NCBI GenBank assembly: GCA_940671915.1
Contig: CALNVZ010003432.1
Location: 12,369,085 to 12,433,084, forward strand
Source of the DNA: Paracentrotus lividus
Taxonomy: Eukaryota; Echinodermata; Echinoidea; Camarodonta; Echinidae
Length of the DNA stretch: 64,000 bases
Direction of reading: 5' to 3'
The position numbers and the translations under genes were made by a program. Every line of letters begins with the position of its first letter. The first letter of the stretch is position 1. Under the pieces are notes generated by a model, which was not told where the DNA came from, made no database searches, and was given only the letters and a program-made list of their open reading frames with translations. This document shows positions 11,739-25,544 of the stretch, piece after piece.

Positions 11739-11754
11739 GTCACAACCAGCCAGA

Positions 11755-11908
11755 GCCATCAATAAACAGTATGGCCAACTCAGTTACAGTTGGGTAACAA
11801 CATGGCGCATTTTCTTTTGTACTTCGCTTGTCTGACAAAGCAATATGCACCATGTTGTTACCTACACATGTACTCAACCGGGCTGGCCAAACTCTGTTTA
11901 TTGATGGC
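11755..11908. mobile_element. Short palindromic MITE
   Basis: Terminal arms GCCATCAATAAACAG and CTGTTTATTGATGGC are perfect inverses; internal TAACAACATGG mirrors CCATGTTGTTA. A related, decayed sequence lies near 16995-17110 (GGTCAAACTCGGTTAC ... CATGCGCCATGT). Confidence 0.75.
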
Positions 11909-13257
11909 ATTGCAACCGGCCAATGCATAAACATGTAGGTATAATTGTTTAGAAGGGTACATACATTTTTTTATTTGTTCCAATTAATTGATATTTGTAG
12001 AAAGGTAATAACAATTCAACTTTGTTTCCCTTATTATCCTGTTACTTTCGTCTAAAAATCAAGGAAAGTTTAATACTTAAAGTCTAGGGATTGCTATCAT
12101 GGATATTCTTTGTCCTAAGTTGAGCACATCTGTATAATCTTTGCTTCAAGTGGTATTTAAACCAAATTTTGTCCATATTTATAATTTCAGATCTCTTTAT
12201 AATAAGTTTCTACTCACAGTTCTGTATGCTGGAAGTGATGTAATTTAATCCATTTATTCAAAGTCTAATGCGCTTACATAGTTTCAGTCTATGGAGTCTT
12301 TGTCTTTTTTTTTTAAATTGTAGGTGGCATGAACGAAGACTCTAGTGCAATATGTTGGTTGATTTAAAAGAGAAGAGTTAAGCAGAGGATTATTATCATA
12401 ACGTAAATGTTATAACTTTTACGTTATGCATGTAGTTGAGATTTTTAACCTGTTTCTTCTCCACTGACAAAATAACTTAGACATAAAAGCGATTACTTTT
12501 GACTTCATTATTCTGAAGAAAGTTTTCGATTTAAATTTTATTATTTGAAATTTTCGTCAAGAGGTCTTGGCCACATGTTTACTTCATGCCTTTGTGCCGA
12601 CACAATTTTTAGTACAAATACTCAGCAGAATTTAATAAATTTGTTAATATTTAGCTGGTTCCAACATAACCATGATATGTAACTCTTCTTATTGTCTGCA
12701 GGATCGATCCCTAGACAGTTTAGGCACACTAAACATGTTTGAATAAAGCGTGTCAATGGGTCAAAATACAGTCTACTCCAGTTATTACAAGCACAAATAC
12801 AATTTGAGATTAAGTTATAATGAGCCTATTCCTCCAGCCCCAATATTTGAAATATGTACATGGCTTAGTTATGGCCCGATAATTTTGTTTTCAGTATGAC
12901 AAGAGAACAGTATTGTATACCACCACCTCAAGTCCTCAACTGCTCAAATGTAGCCCAGTTCCTAACCCATGATGCAACATTTCACAAGCAATGTAGTGTT
13001 ATGATATAGACCTACTTGAATGATATCACACTTATTCACTACTCAATACGTTCAAACTGCAATAATTATGTTACCAAGCATCAAAACGCATACTTTTTTC
13101 CTCAAAACATATTAGTTTCCCTGTACAGTACAAATAAACTTGTAGGCTAATTCACTGTACTACTAACAGTAATCTCAAAGGGTATATTTTAAGACTACCT
13201 AATCATAACACACAGTCAATGAGAGACTTGATCACTTCGCTCATGCTAGTATTTGTT

Positions 13258-13761
13258 ATTATTATCCATACAGAGGGTTTTGAGAGGCCAAATACAAGTG
13301 TTATTTTGTTGATGCACTTCATAAACTTGACCTACTTTACAAAGTTCGTTTTGAACTCGCCCAATATCGTGCCTCGCTGCCCAATATCGATAATATTGGG
13401 CAGCAAGATGGGGAAATCCCCAAAATGCAGCGACGCGTTACAATTCATTTATCTTAATTCCTTTGTTACGTCACAATCACTTCAGCCCATTTGAGCAAGG
13501 CCTACGCGTCAAATGAATTGCGCGCACTTTATTTGTACGCGTTTTGAGCAATTTTTTTTTTTTTTTTTTGGGGGGGGGCAATTAATTTTTTTTGTGGGGC
13601 ATTTTTTTTTTTTTTAAAGGGGGGGGGGGCTTTTTTGAGGGCCACGTTTTTTATGGGGGCCAAATTTTTTCAGAATCAAAAAAAAAAAAAAAAAAAAAAG
13701 AACAAAAAAGTTGGGGCTTTTTTTGGGGGGGGGGTGGCGGGATTTTGGGGGTGGCATTTTT

Positions 13762-13805
<44 letters not shown>

Positions 13806-14083
13806 TCAAAATAGAATTGTATTCCAGAACAAAAATTGTGGGGTGGGGGTTAAGAATCCTAAATGAATAAAACATTGTGATTAAAAAATGTGGGGGGGGG
13901 CCCTATTTGTAAAATCCTCTGTATAGATAATAATACAAATATTAGATGTCCTATTTTCGGTCAATACAAGGATATATATGAACTCGCTTTTCAAATATTG
14001 GACTCGTCTTCGACTCGTCCAATATTTGTGCAAAGCTCGTCCAATATTCCTTGTATCAACCTCAAGGCCATCCAATATTCTAT
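13258..14083 (+). mobile_element. Non-autonomous element, family C, copy 1
   Basis: About 0.83 kb. It shares distinctive blocks with 26274-27131 in opposite orientation: TTATCCATAC, GAGAGGCCAAATACAAGTG, CCCAATAT..ATATTGGGCAG, a G/T-homopolymer-rich middle, a TATTGGACTCGTC hairpin and CCATCCAATATTCTAT. The ATATTGGACGAG motif recurs in both directions. No open frame. Class unknown. Confidence 0.75.
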
Positions 14084-14605
14084 AAATATCTTTTAAAAGA
14101 ATTGATAATTTTTTTTAAATCTTCAATTTGATTTTACCCCAATGTTTGCTTAATATGTATAATGGGTTGAACCACCCCTTTTTATTTATTTGCTTCTGTG
14201 TAGTAATATTGTAATATTTTTGTGTAATTCTGCATGTTTTAAAGCTTAACCAATATCTTTCTGCCATATTCTGTTGGGTTCATAATTTCAGTATTATGTA
14301 CATATATGTTAAATGAAAACCTTAACGAATTTGTTTTGACAGGGATTGGACAAACGTCAACAAACTATTAAAATATATACATATTTTACTGTATTTTACA
14401 CAAAAATATAAAGTGCATGCATTGTATGCCTGCATTGTAAACATAAAGTAAAAAATACCACATGTATGTAGGCTTGATATTGACACTTTATTTGAAGTTC
14501 CATTTTATACAGTCCATTCTTGTTATAATGAACGCAGATAAAATGAGATTTTGTTATTACGAGGCAACTCTCCTGGTCCTTATTTCAAACATTTATACAT
14601 GTGTC

Positions 14606-15321
14606 TACAGTCCGTGTCTAATAAAATAGTACAAGTGGAAAACATTTCTTTCAAGTATGAAAATTAATCACATTCTAAAAGTGTTTGATATTTCCATAAA
14701 GTAGGAATATTAGGCTTTCTTCTGCAATTTTTTTTTTCATCCCATTTGGTGCTGTAGATCTTGAGATATGACCAGTTTTCTATAATCAAGAAAAAATGTA
14801 CTTTGCGCATGCTTTTCTATGGGTTTTGCACATAATAGCAACGAATTCAGCGCACCAAAACAATAGATGTGTGTAATTTCGATTAGCTCATTGCCGCACA
14901 AAATTTAGAATAACTTTTGTTTTACAAAAGCAAATTATACAAAACAAAGTGCATCAGCAAGAAGAATCTTTTGGCTTTTAGTTGGTACCACATTCACACA
15001 TTATTTGAAAAGATTTCACACCTAAATTAATTTTTCCCCGACTGCGACGACGAACAAATCGAAATTACGCACGTCTATTGTTCGATTATGCGAAACCTAC
15101 ACAAATGCATGGACGTCGTGCGAAAATGGATTTTTCTTGACTGTAGAAAACTGGTCATATCTCAAAAATTACAGCACCAAATGTGATGAAAAAAAAAAAT
15201 GCAGAAGAAATTCCGATTATCCTGCTTTATGAAAATTCCAAACAATACCAAGTTCTAATCAATATTCATAATATAAAAAAAATGTTTTCTGACTGTACCA
15301 TTTTTTTTTACACAGACTGTA
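14606..15321. mobile_element. MITE, family B, copy 1
   Basis: A 716-bp element with TA-bounded ends: TACAGTCCGTGT at the left and ACACAGACTGTA at the right. The interior contains blocks shared with the other copies, such as GAAAACTGGTCATATCTC, AAAACAAAAGTTATTC-like and TTTGTGCGGC/ACGACG segments. No coding capacity. TA target implies Tc1/mariner mobilisation. Confidence 0.8.
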
Positions 15322-15579
15322 TGTGCTCATATGTATAACAAGGCTTTTTCTTAAAAACAAAGTATTTGGCTTGGTCGTGAGCACCTCATGGGGAATGGAC
15401 TCGATTTTAACGAAATATTGCTATTACATGGATACATTGCATAGCTGTAATAAAGATCAAATAATTAATTTCCTACATCTGTGTATTCACTTTAAGTATT
15501 GCATTACAAAGACTAAATATTCCAAATGAAAGTTCTTGATAAAACATCAATTTCATATTCTTCCAATCATTAATCCATG

Positions 15580-16050
15580 TACAGTCTGTATTTAAAAAAA
15601 AAAATGGTACAACCTGGGGAAAATAAATTAGGTATGAAATCTTCTCTAACGTTATGTGTATGTGGTATCAAATTAAAGCCCAAAGATTTTTCATCATACC
15701 GATATTTTGTATAATCTGCTTTTGTAAAACAAAAGTTATGCTAAATTTTGTGCGACGGCGAGAGAATCGAAAATGCCCAAACCTGTTGTTCTGTCGCGGT
15801 CATTTTTAGCTCATTATGTTTGAAACCTTTTTGAAGGCATAGGACGGCGTGCACAAAATGGATTTTTCTTGATTGTAGAAAACTTATCATATCTCAAGAT
15901 CTACAGGAACAAATGAGATGGGGGAAAAAATGCTGAAAAAAAGTCTGGTTTTTCCTGCTTTATGAAAATACCACGTTGTGATTAATCTTCAAACTATAAC
16001 AAAATGTTTCCTTCTACTTTCTAGTAATATTTTATTTGATGCAGACTGTA
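15580..16050. mobile_element. MITE, family B, copy 2
   Basis: Ends TACAGTCTGTATTTAAAAAA and GCAGACTGTA, with the same interior order as copies 3 and 4 (AAATTAGGTATGAAATCTTC, AAAGCCCAAAGATTTTTCAT, AGAAAACTTATCATATCTC). 471 bp. Confidence 0.8.
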
Positions 16051-16194
16051 TATGTTACTCTTTACCCCTTCCTCGCTCTTCCTTTATCTAACTCTCTACC
16101 TCTTTCTCTCTCATACTCTCCAGCCAAATCATTACTATCTTACTATAACTCCACTCTCGGTTCTTCAGTCTCTCTATATACATGTATGTCTATG

Positions 16195-16876
16195 TAAAGT
16201 TGAGGCCAGAAGTTTATATACACCCAGGAAATTCACTGAGAATTGTACACTTGCCAAGAATCTTAACATTTACCGTATCTTAAAAAACTACCTGTGCTAT
16301 AATGCCAAATTTGGTATCAAACAAATGAGTACTAGTATATCATGCTCTTCCATCACACTGGCATGTCATCAGGAGCTGAAGAATATTTGGAAGTCATTTT
16401 TTCCCCATAAATATTCATATTTGATACAAACTTTTAAAATGTCTTGGCCAAAACATTTCATATTTGTGCTCGTTATTTCTAAACACAAACATTTCACAAT
16501 AATTGTTTTTTTTTGTCGGTGACATATCATGATAAAATATGAAATATCGATCGTAGATTTGCCATTTCTAAATTGTTATAAAACGATATTTGGAAATATA
16601 ATGACTAACAATAGAATAAATAGAATTTGCACAAATATTACTTTTTCTACAAAGAAAATTGTAATTAAAATATACTTTAGTTCCATCGGCATCCCATTCA
16701 CAAGTCATGAAAGAACTTTATAAGCTCTTTCATTTGATACCAAATTTGTCATGGTAGCCCTAATATTTCTGAAGATACAGTAAATTTTCTTATGTTTGGC
16801 AATTCTACAATTGAATTGAATTTCCAAGGTGTATGCAGGGAGATGGTGTATGTAAACTTCTGGCCTCAGAACTTTA
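16195..16876. mobile_element. Tc1-like non-autonomous element
   Basis: Inverted ends AAAGTTGAGGCCAGAAGTTT (left) and AAACTTCTGGCCTCA...CTTT (right), each followed inward by TATATACACC or its inverse and flanked by TA. The GAGGCCAGAAGTTTAxATACAC terminus is typical of Tc1-family transposons. The 682-bp interior has no transposase; an open frame at 16052-16522 that overlaps it is spurious. Confidence 0.8.
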
Positions 16877-17217
16877 CTGACAATACTACAACCACTAGCC
16901 CTCTCTCACAAACTGTCTTGTTTCACTCCATAATGTGATGATATTGCTTGTATTTTCCCCCTGTACACCCTGAAAGAGCTCTTTATCACAGAGAATGGTC
17001 AAACTCGGTTACATGACTAGTTCACATGACGCGCTTTCTTTTGTATTGGACTTGCCTAACAAGGAACATGCGCCATGTATTTTACTAAAACAGAGTTGAT
17101 CAAATTCTTTGTAAAAACGACTCTGCACCCTTATTTTGTCTACCTCCCTCTATTTTCCTTGGAGGTGTCGTTACTTCGATCGGTTATTCATTTTTATTTC
17201 CCAAATAAATCACATAA

Positions 17218-17648
17218 TACAGTCTGTGTAAAAAAAAAAAGAAAGAAAAAAAAAAGAAAGAAAATGGTTCAGTCGGCGAAAAATAATTTAGGTGTGAAAT
17301 CTTTTCAAATAACGTGTACGTGTTTGTAGTACCACATTAAAGCCAAAAGTTTTTCGTTGATGATGCGCTTTGTTCTGTATAATTTGCTTTCGTAAAACAA
17401 AAGTTATGCCAAATTTTGTGCGACGAGGAACAATTCGAAATTCCGCACTTCTATTGTTTTGGCCGGGAGCGCTGAATTCATGGCCATTGTGCGAAACCTA
17501 CACAAAGGCATGTATTTTTCTTGATTGTAGAAAACTAGTCATATCTCAAAAATTACAGCACCAAATGTTATGACAAAAATTGCAGAAGAAAGTCTTTTCC
17601 TGCTTTATGAAAATACCAAACAATACCAGGTTCTGTTTAATCTTCGTA

Positions 17649-17703
<55 letters not shown>

Positions 17704-17740
17704 TATTTCTCTTGTACCATTTTATTTGACACAGACTGTA
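17218..17740. mobile_element. MITE, family B, copy 3
   Basis: Ends TACAGTCTGTGTAAAAAA and TTGACACAGACTGTA. The interior matches copies 1, 2 and 4. Contains a poly-A run of about 50 at 17649-17700. Confidence 0.8.
17649..17700 (+). repeat. Poly-A run
   Basis: About 50 consecutive A residues inside family B copy 3. Confidence 0.9.
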
Positions 17741-19081
17741 TAGGATATAATGGAGATATTCAATTCAATGACCAATGTATTGTCCTTCGGCAGAGTTATG
17801 GATTTATTTACATATGAATGGAATACAGAACGTATAATTCATAATCATATATGTACATAAACATTACCAACTAGTTACTAAGCTCAAATGTGGGGTTGTT
17901 AAAGCTCAAACGGAAGAAAAGAAGCTTGTGTAGACAATCCTCTTGCGAACGTAATGCTCAATTTACTGACATACGTTTACTCCAAACTGGAGCCTAGCAG
18001 ATAGCAATTAATTAAGACAATTCCAGAAGGAAAATCAATTGATTATGTGGTGACGATGATATACAATTTATTTTACCGTGATGAAATATCCTTATCACTT
18101 CGACGTTTTCAGCTTTCCGAGTTGAGAACTGCAGCACATATTGACATTATTATAATCATTCAATTCAACAATATTCTATTTTTGTTCACTACATGATACA
18201 TTTACTATACATGTACCGTGAATATGGATTCATTGCACAGAACAATTTTCATTGAGAATAGTTTACTGTAAAAGATCAAACGGAAACGCGGTATCTCTGA
18301 TATTTAGCTCATTTTGACTAAGAGCAAAACAATTTTCTACCGCGACTGAATAAACCTACTTTTATAATTGTAATATATATGCAAGTGCCTTCAATGTATG
18401 GGTCGAACGGAATATATTTCGATAAATGTACAACATAATCTCGATGGAAATAATATTATTCATTTTTATATTTGTACAAATAAAATGCTCTTTTTTTTTT
18501 CTTTTTTTTTTAGAGGGACGGTGCACCCCGACTGCAATTTGACGAAGTCAGTAATATAGGTAATTGCAAACAACAAAACAAAACATTTTTATTGGCAGAT
18601 ATGATTAATGCTTCGTCATTGCACGGTCCGTAGATGGTAGCATATCCTGCTATCGAAAGCTCACCGATTTCAAGGTAATTTTACTTGTGACAGAAGAACA
18701 TTTTCACGATTTGTCCATTTCCAAGAGATGAAACTCTTACGTGATTATTATTGCCGTCTCTTACATTATATTCTGTAAAATGTATAGTTTAGAACAACGT
18801 TCTGCTTTCTTAATCGTAAGAAACTTCGGTTTGATTATCTCCTTATCAAAACAAATTACTTATTGCGTCAAAATTTCCTACTTTCTGTTTTTGATTTGCT
18901 TTATGATAATATGCCCTATAAATTGAATATCATTCATCAACTTTTAAAACGAGTTTTCTCCTCTGGTTATTTTTTTTTCTTTCACCCATAACAGGTCCAT
19001 TTATTTCACAAAATCTCACAATTAACAAAATTCAAAAGTACATTTCCAAAGTAACGGGCAAATTGTAAATTTTTTTTTCCT

Positions 19082-19087
19082 TTTATT
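19082..19087 (-). promoter_or_regulatory. Candidate polyadenylation signal of K2P gene 1
   Basis: AATAAA on the minus strand about 225 bp past the stop of K2P gene 1. Plausible but unproven. Confidence 0.3.
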
Positions 19088-19312
19088 TTTACAAAAACAT
19101 TATTGACTTCTCAATTTCAATTCCTTCACAAAAGTAAACCAAAGTTTTTTCTTCTTTCCTCTTTTCCGTATTCGTTTCTCAGAATTAATATTTTATAAAT
19201 ACTCCAAAGAGCAATAGTAATTATGTCATCGATCTTATTTTCTTTATAATTTTTCATCAAAATATTAATATTAAAACACATGTGAACTTTGTATACATAT
19301 TTTCTTCGTTGG

Positions 19313-20040
19313 TTATGATTCTTCTTCGTCTTCAACGTTGGTTCGCTTGTTGCCAGCGACGACGACGCTGATTTTATCACTGAGCCAGGCCACCTTCTGG
19401 ATGATCATATCCTGAGCGAGGGCGATGCACATCGACATGATGGCCATGCCGAGGAGGATGAAGAAGATGGAAGCGATGAGTTGCTTCTGATCCTCAGGAA
19501 CCAAATCACCAAAGCCGATGGTTGTTAGAGTGATGAAGGAGAAGTAGAAGGCTTCGAAGTAGTTCCATTGCGATTCCCACGCCTGCATCAACAGCGCCAG
19601 GAGACATACGTACAGGAACGCGAATATGAGAATACCAATGAGTGGTATCTGAGGCTCTTCTGGTACCGGTTGTTCGCCCTTACCGAACTTGGCACCGTGC
19701 TTGTGACTCCCCTTCTTGCCTTTCTTGCCGTTGTCGTTGAGGTCGACTTTGTGCATCGGTAGCGTCTCGCCGTCCTTGGGGACTTCGGGTGGGGGTGACC
19801 AGATTTCGTCAATGATCTCCTGAGATCGACGATCACGCTGGTAGAGCATGTCGTCATCGGGTTCTTCACCTTTTACGCTCTGGACCATGGTATGCATGCG
19901 GCGATAGGTGAGGGTGGCGCCCTGGGCAAGGAGGGTCCCGATGCTGGCGAGGATGATGAGGAGGAGGGCGATGCCGAAGACTCCGTAGAAGATACAGAAG
20001 ACACGACCGCCGATCGTCTTCGGTGCAATGTTGCCGTAAC
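19313..20040 (-). CDS. K2P gene 1 exon 3 (TM2 to C-terminus)
   Basis: 728 nt; the acceptor TTGCACAG|GTTACG completes GYGNIAP. Encodes TM2, the loop with QRDRRSQEIIDEIW and HKVDL, TM3, pore 2 with TTIGFGD, TM4 and a C-tail ending EDEEES before TAA at 19313-19315. Confidence 0.96.
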
Positions 20041-21613
20041 CTGTGCAAAATGATAACGTGATGTTAGTTGAATAAACAATAATTTGCAGTTACGACAAAA
20101 GGTGTAGCATACTTGTTAACCTTAACCCTAAAGATTACTAACCAACCGCATTGCCTTTTGTAATGATCTTCGTACTTATTTTTCTTGGACAGAGACAAGT
20201 TTCATCACCTACACGGCCACTATTGTTTATAACCTCTATTTATGTTTTTGTTTGTTATAACAGGCATGATAAAGACATTGAATTACAAGAATATGTATTA
20301 TGTAAATAATATTGAAAACAAAAAGTAAACATGACCAGAATTTAATTTAAAAAAATATATATAAAATTCTCAATTTGGATGCGGATATTTATACCCATAC
20401 AAGGTATAGGTATAGAGTTGAGTGAAGAGGTGCGACGCAATAGAAAGTGTGAGAGAGAAGATGATAATAAAATAAGGGCGGACGAAAGACGGAGTTAATA
20501 AACGCAGAGATGGAGCGGGTTAACAAAATATAGGGAAGATCAATTTTATCGTTAAAACATGAATTTTCATCAAGATCTACGAGCTCAGTAAATTTTATCT
20601 GACATGATATAGTGAACTTCATTTTCGTGTTGAATTATATCACCTGGTTGAGTTTGGAGCATCCATAGACTTAATGGAATCCAAACAATAAATTAGGTCC
20701 TTACGCGAAGCAGCGCTATACGATCCTGACTTATAAACCTTAGGCCTGCATCGCATACTTTCAAGGTCATACTTCTCATAAGAAATTTGTTGGAGGATGC
20801 TCCCAGAGCATGATATTTCGTTATAAATATTTTTGTTCATCACGTAAAGCATTCATTGATATATTCAATAGTTTACGAACTGGGGGGGGGGCTACAGTCA
20901 TAACCCCCACAGTACGTTGAAAAAAAATGAAGGGAAAGAGAGAGAGAGTGAGAGAAAGATAGAGGGAGCGAGATGCGGATTTACCGTTACAAAATATGAG
21001 ACCATGTGAGTTACACCGTTGAAACGTTTTATTTTTGTCTATCAAAACCAATAAACACAAGATTGTTGCCAATTTTATAGAAGGTGATACAGATAGCAGC
21101 ACACGAAATTATTCTTAATTTAAATCATTCCATCAGCAGATCAGAGTGATATCCAACTTCTAAAGTGAAATATGAAAAGAAACATGGACTACACATGTTT
21201 GTGTGCTATTACGCATATTATGTCATATTTCTTTGAAAATCGAGCTATTAGAATGTACAAAATTTTCTTTGTACATGTCAGCTCAACCTCACATCACACA
21301 AACAAGACAAATAAATAGACTACTCCGGTTATTGTCTGTTCTCAGAAAACATCTCCTCGGGCAACTAAAATCTAACGAGTTCCGTTCCTTTCCAACTAGT
21401 ACATGTATCTGAGATAATACCCTATAGGTCTATATGCATTCCAATCATCGTCTTGGTGGGTATAGGCTGTGGCGTATCCTGAACATTGGTAAGAGGATGG
21501 GGGCGGCAGGAGGGCCGAATGGTTATTTTTTGTTTGATCCTGTATGTTTTTGGTTTGTTTGTTGTTTTATTTACTTTTATTTTTTTTTGTATTTTTAATT
21601 TTTTTCTTATTAT

Positions 21614-21644
<31 letters not shown>

Positions 21645-22336
21645 TTATTATCATTATTTTTTAAATTTATTTTATTTATTTATTTATTTACTTATTTCTC
21701 TATTTCTTTCTTTATTATTATTATTATTATTATTATTTTATTTATTTATTTATTTTTTTGTTTGGGGGGGGGGAGGGGGTTGAAGAGGTTGGTCCGTTTA
21801 TCAACTGCTTGACTACAACACCCTGTTCTGGGTTGAAGCATGAGAATGTATTTGATATGATTTATGTGGAGGCGTTTAGGAGGGGGAGGGGGTAAGCTAT
21901 ATCTCAACCCAAGCGGATACGCCCGTGAGATAGACAATGTGACCTCGAGGGACTCATATTTCTTAGTAATTTGTCTCCCTGTCTGAGAACTTGAAACAGG
22001 CGTATCAATACCTACACGTATATTGAATATGATTAAACCGCCATACAGCTTAATTGCATTCTTGACGAGTAACTCAAGGGTGGGTCCGTTCGTAGTACAT
22101 GCATCATATTGATCACCATAATTCATTAAAATGATCTATATACATGAGGTGAAACGCAAACAAAGCAAGCAACAAAAAAAATAAATAAAAAAATACGAAG
22201 ACAGCGTTGGATATGGCAAATGATCTAAATACACCCAAACCCTTTAATTTTGTGTGTATAACCACACGCAAATATTTCACAAAGTCATATGCACAGTAAA
22301 CGTTAAACAATTCATTTATTTTTGTGGTGATCTCTA

Positions 22337-22387
<51 letters not shown>

Positions 22388-23741
22388 CATCAACTTTATA
22401 TCAAATAAAGATGCTTATGATATTCCCAGGTGCCTTCTTTCTTAACCATCCGCTACACACACGTCTTTGATGTAAATGGCAACACAAATTCTTGTCAGCA
22501 ACGTAGTCTTTTTGGATTCTAGGACAGCTACCCCTGGACAATTACCCCGGACAACTATACCCGCCAAAAATCTACTCCCTAACTCTACACATTAACCCCA
22601 TAACCCTATTTCTGGAGGGTAGTTGTCCTGATACTGTCTTTTTGTATACTCGAACAAAGCAAACTAAACCAATTTTAAATTCGTAGATGTCGACACAAGT
22701 CATGCTATCTCTTAGACAAGTGATTTAGGTCAGACTATTACTTTCGTGCACTTGACTCGGACTGAGGCATGCTTGTCGCCGTATGGTGCCGATATGTTTG
22801 GATTATTGAATCATCTCTCAATACATTCTTAATACAAGGAGACATTCGGAAGAGCCTGCTATAGCAATATATATCTATCTTGATGCAATTTATCATATGA
22901 ATTGTAAACATCAACAATGAAACAGATGCAAATGTTATTGAACGCCCAGGGAAATCATAAAATGTATCAATTCAAATTGAAGTAGCGGAAATTTCACATG
23001 TTTTTATGTCATGTTCATCCTGATAAATTCAACGAAACGATTCGCATATCGATATCGTAAATATGAAAGAGCTCTTCAGTGCGTCCCAGAAAATAGTAAA
23101 TGAAAATTTGAGAGCCTCATATTAGAATTGTATAACTTATGTGACAATAATTTTTGTTTCATGTAAAAGAGGAGCTCATATTCTATCCAGTAAAACTAAA
23201 TTTAAACCTTTCCTGTCATTGATATATTAGCACTTGCTTTAAAAATGGGTGTCAAGATTGCCAGGTTTCAATAGTCCAAGTAACCTTTTGTCTCTTATGA
23301 ATGAACTCAGTAAGGCTAACATCAAACAATGAACGAATCATCAGAAAGCCAGTGTTGCTTCTGACAAAACTTGGTACAAATTGATTTTGACAGAGGTTTT
23401 TTAAAAGCTCACGTGCTCAGTCATCCATGACAACACAGGTATAAGTTTGGTATCACTTGGCAATGTGAGGTTCTTATGTTATGGACTTTCTACACAAAAT
23501 TTACAAACAACCCTTCATTAATTGGATATCAAATAAGTCTAAATAGACAAAGCAAATTTAGCTTGATCTTATTAATAATAGATTATGGCATATTACGATA
23601 TTTCCAATAAAGTACGATAACTAAAACGAACATAATTAATGACACATTTTATATTATAAATATTTAATGTAAGAGAAATTCATTTTTTTTCTGGCATAAA
23701 ATTTATGGTTCGATGGATCAGTAAATATTATACCGAAGAAG

Positions 23742-23814
<73 letters not shown>

Positions 23815-24536
23815 GGGGGAGATAGAAAAAAAAAGAAGAAACGATTTAAGGATTACACATAACCCGAGCATTCTCTTGAAACCTCGAATTATTCCTCCTT
23901 AGGCTACCAAGGACACAGGCAGGTATCTGTTTATTGAATTATTCTGCCCTACTTTGACATAAGGAAGCAAGTGACGTATCAATCAATTTTGAGTTTTTGA
24001 TGTTTTCCTATTTCATTTAGTGTCATCTTCCTCCTAGCTGGCCAATTTTGAAATAAGAATGATTATCAAGCTTAAAGCTATTCAAGATAATACATCATGA
24101 GATGACAATGACATCAATGTAAATGACGGCTATATACATTTTGCATTATACAGTTTGACAGGAAATGTAAATTCTGTTACTTGCTTCCTTTTCATGCTTT
24201 TGTAAAAGTAAGGGCAATATTGACCTGACCTGGTTTTGAGAGCCCATTTGAGGATGTAGATACATGAGGATGATGTGAAAAGATGATGTGAAAAGGGACT
24301 TGATGAAAAAGCATACCACTGATCAAAATTCATAAGAGAGAGAGAGAGAGAGAGAGAGGGGGGGCGGGGCGGAGGGAGGAGGAGGTTGAAACAAAGAAAT
24401 ACTATTGAAGTATACTTTCATTTCAAGTTTGAAAGTTTGTTTTATTAAAGTAGAAATTCTGAGATTATTTTGTGTTTTCCATTCAATTTCTATAACCCCC
24501 ACTCTCTCTCCTTTTCTTTATCTCTCGCCCTCCTTG

Positions 24537-24599
<63 letters not shown>

Positions 24600-24653
24600 T
24601 TATCTTCTTCTTCTCTCTCTCTCTCTCTCCCTTTTTCTATCTTTCACGCATAT

Positions 24654-24695
<42 letters not shown>

Positions 24696-25501
24696 TAGTG
24701 AGTGTGTTTAGAGAAAGAAAGGGAAAGTTAAGAAATAGATTTATGAGCATCTTTGAAGTCTCACCAATGGTGGTCAAGATCGTCGTAGCAAAGAACATGG
24801 AGCCGTAGAAGTTCCATCTTGAGCTGAATTCGGAGTGAAGGACGGCCACACCCAGTTCATCTTCGTACCCCTTGAGGTGTCGGCTAGCCCTCCTCCACCA
24901 CTGACTCTCATCTTCCTCGGCCCAATGGCTGATGTTCAAGAGCTTCTCGATAAGGACGCTCCTGAATGATACCGATGATTAATGATATATATTTTTTCTT
25001 AATATCAAAACAATAATTATTTAACCTGATCTCTGATCGTACTCTCTGTAAAAAGGGGGAAAAACAACAAACAAACAAACAAACAAACAAACAAAAAAAA
25101 CGAGTGAAAATAATCACTCTTGACACAGTGAATTTCAGAGAGATCGAATTCCAAGTGAAACTCAATCTTTGCTGATTATTCACTCCTTCACAAGAAAACA
25201 TTTTCACTCTTTTTTTTTGTGTGACTTATATAATGCTTAAATTAAATGATGATGATGGTGGCGAAGATGCTGCATACGACAATGAGGAGGATGGTAATTT
25301 TCTTTTGTGAATCTCTGGCTTTGTTTATTGCTCTCTAAAAAAACTGTATGAATCTTTTGATTAAACTGGAAAATAGACATTTAACATGTTTAAAAACCGG
25401 TTAGTGTTTGTGCATAATTAAGCAATTCTACAATCAAGTCGTTACAGACGCAGTTTTAGCACGAATGTACAATTCCCCCCACCACACACTCCACTCCCCT
25501 C

Positions 25502-25544
<43 letters not shown>

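Larger units (their letters stand above)
11294..19312. other. Intergenic region between DUSP11-like gene and K2P gene 1
   Basis: No gene recognised. Most of the length is mobile DNA, itemised separately (11435-11738, 11755-11908, 13258-14083, 14606-15321, 15580-16050, 16195-16876, 17218-17740). The remaining stretches, for example 12000-13200 and 17750-19080, are AT-rich with no visible structure. Confidence 0.7.
20041..24764. other. K2P gene 1 intron 2
   Basis: 4.7 kb without coding signal. Contains ATT-rich low complexity at 21590-21755, a poly-A of about 45 at 22341-22385, a degenerate element at 22524-22638, (TA)n(GA)n at 23742-23808 and TC/GA tracts at 24538-24692. Confidence 0.7.

Noticed and set aside
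16052..16522. 156-codon open frame
   Set aside because: Begins just after one MITE and extends into the Tc1-like element; composition is AT-driven and there is no transposase motif.
19636..19660. PQIPLI at the loop/TM3 border of K2P gene 1, considered as a calcineurin PxIxIT-type site as in TRESK
   Set aside because: It overlaps the start of TM3, where QIPL is conserved in gene 2 (AQIPLT) without the leading Pro, so it is probably structural.
21486..21812. Hydrophobic open frames resembling membrane segments
   Set aside because: Translation of ATT/TTTA low-complexity DNA.
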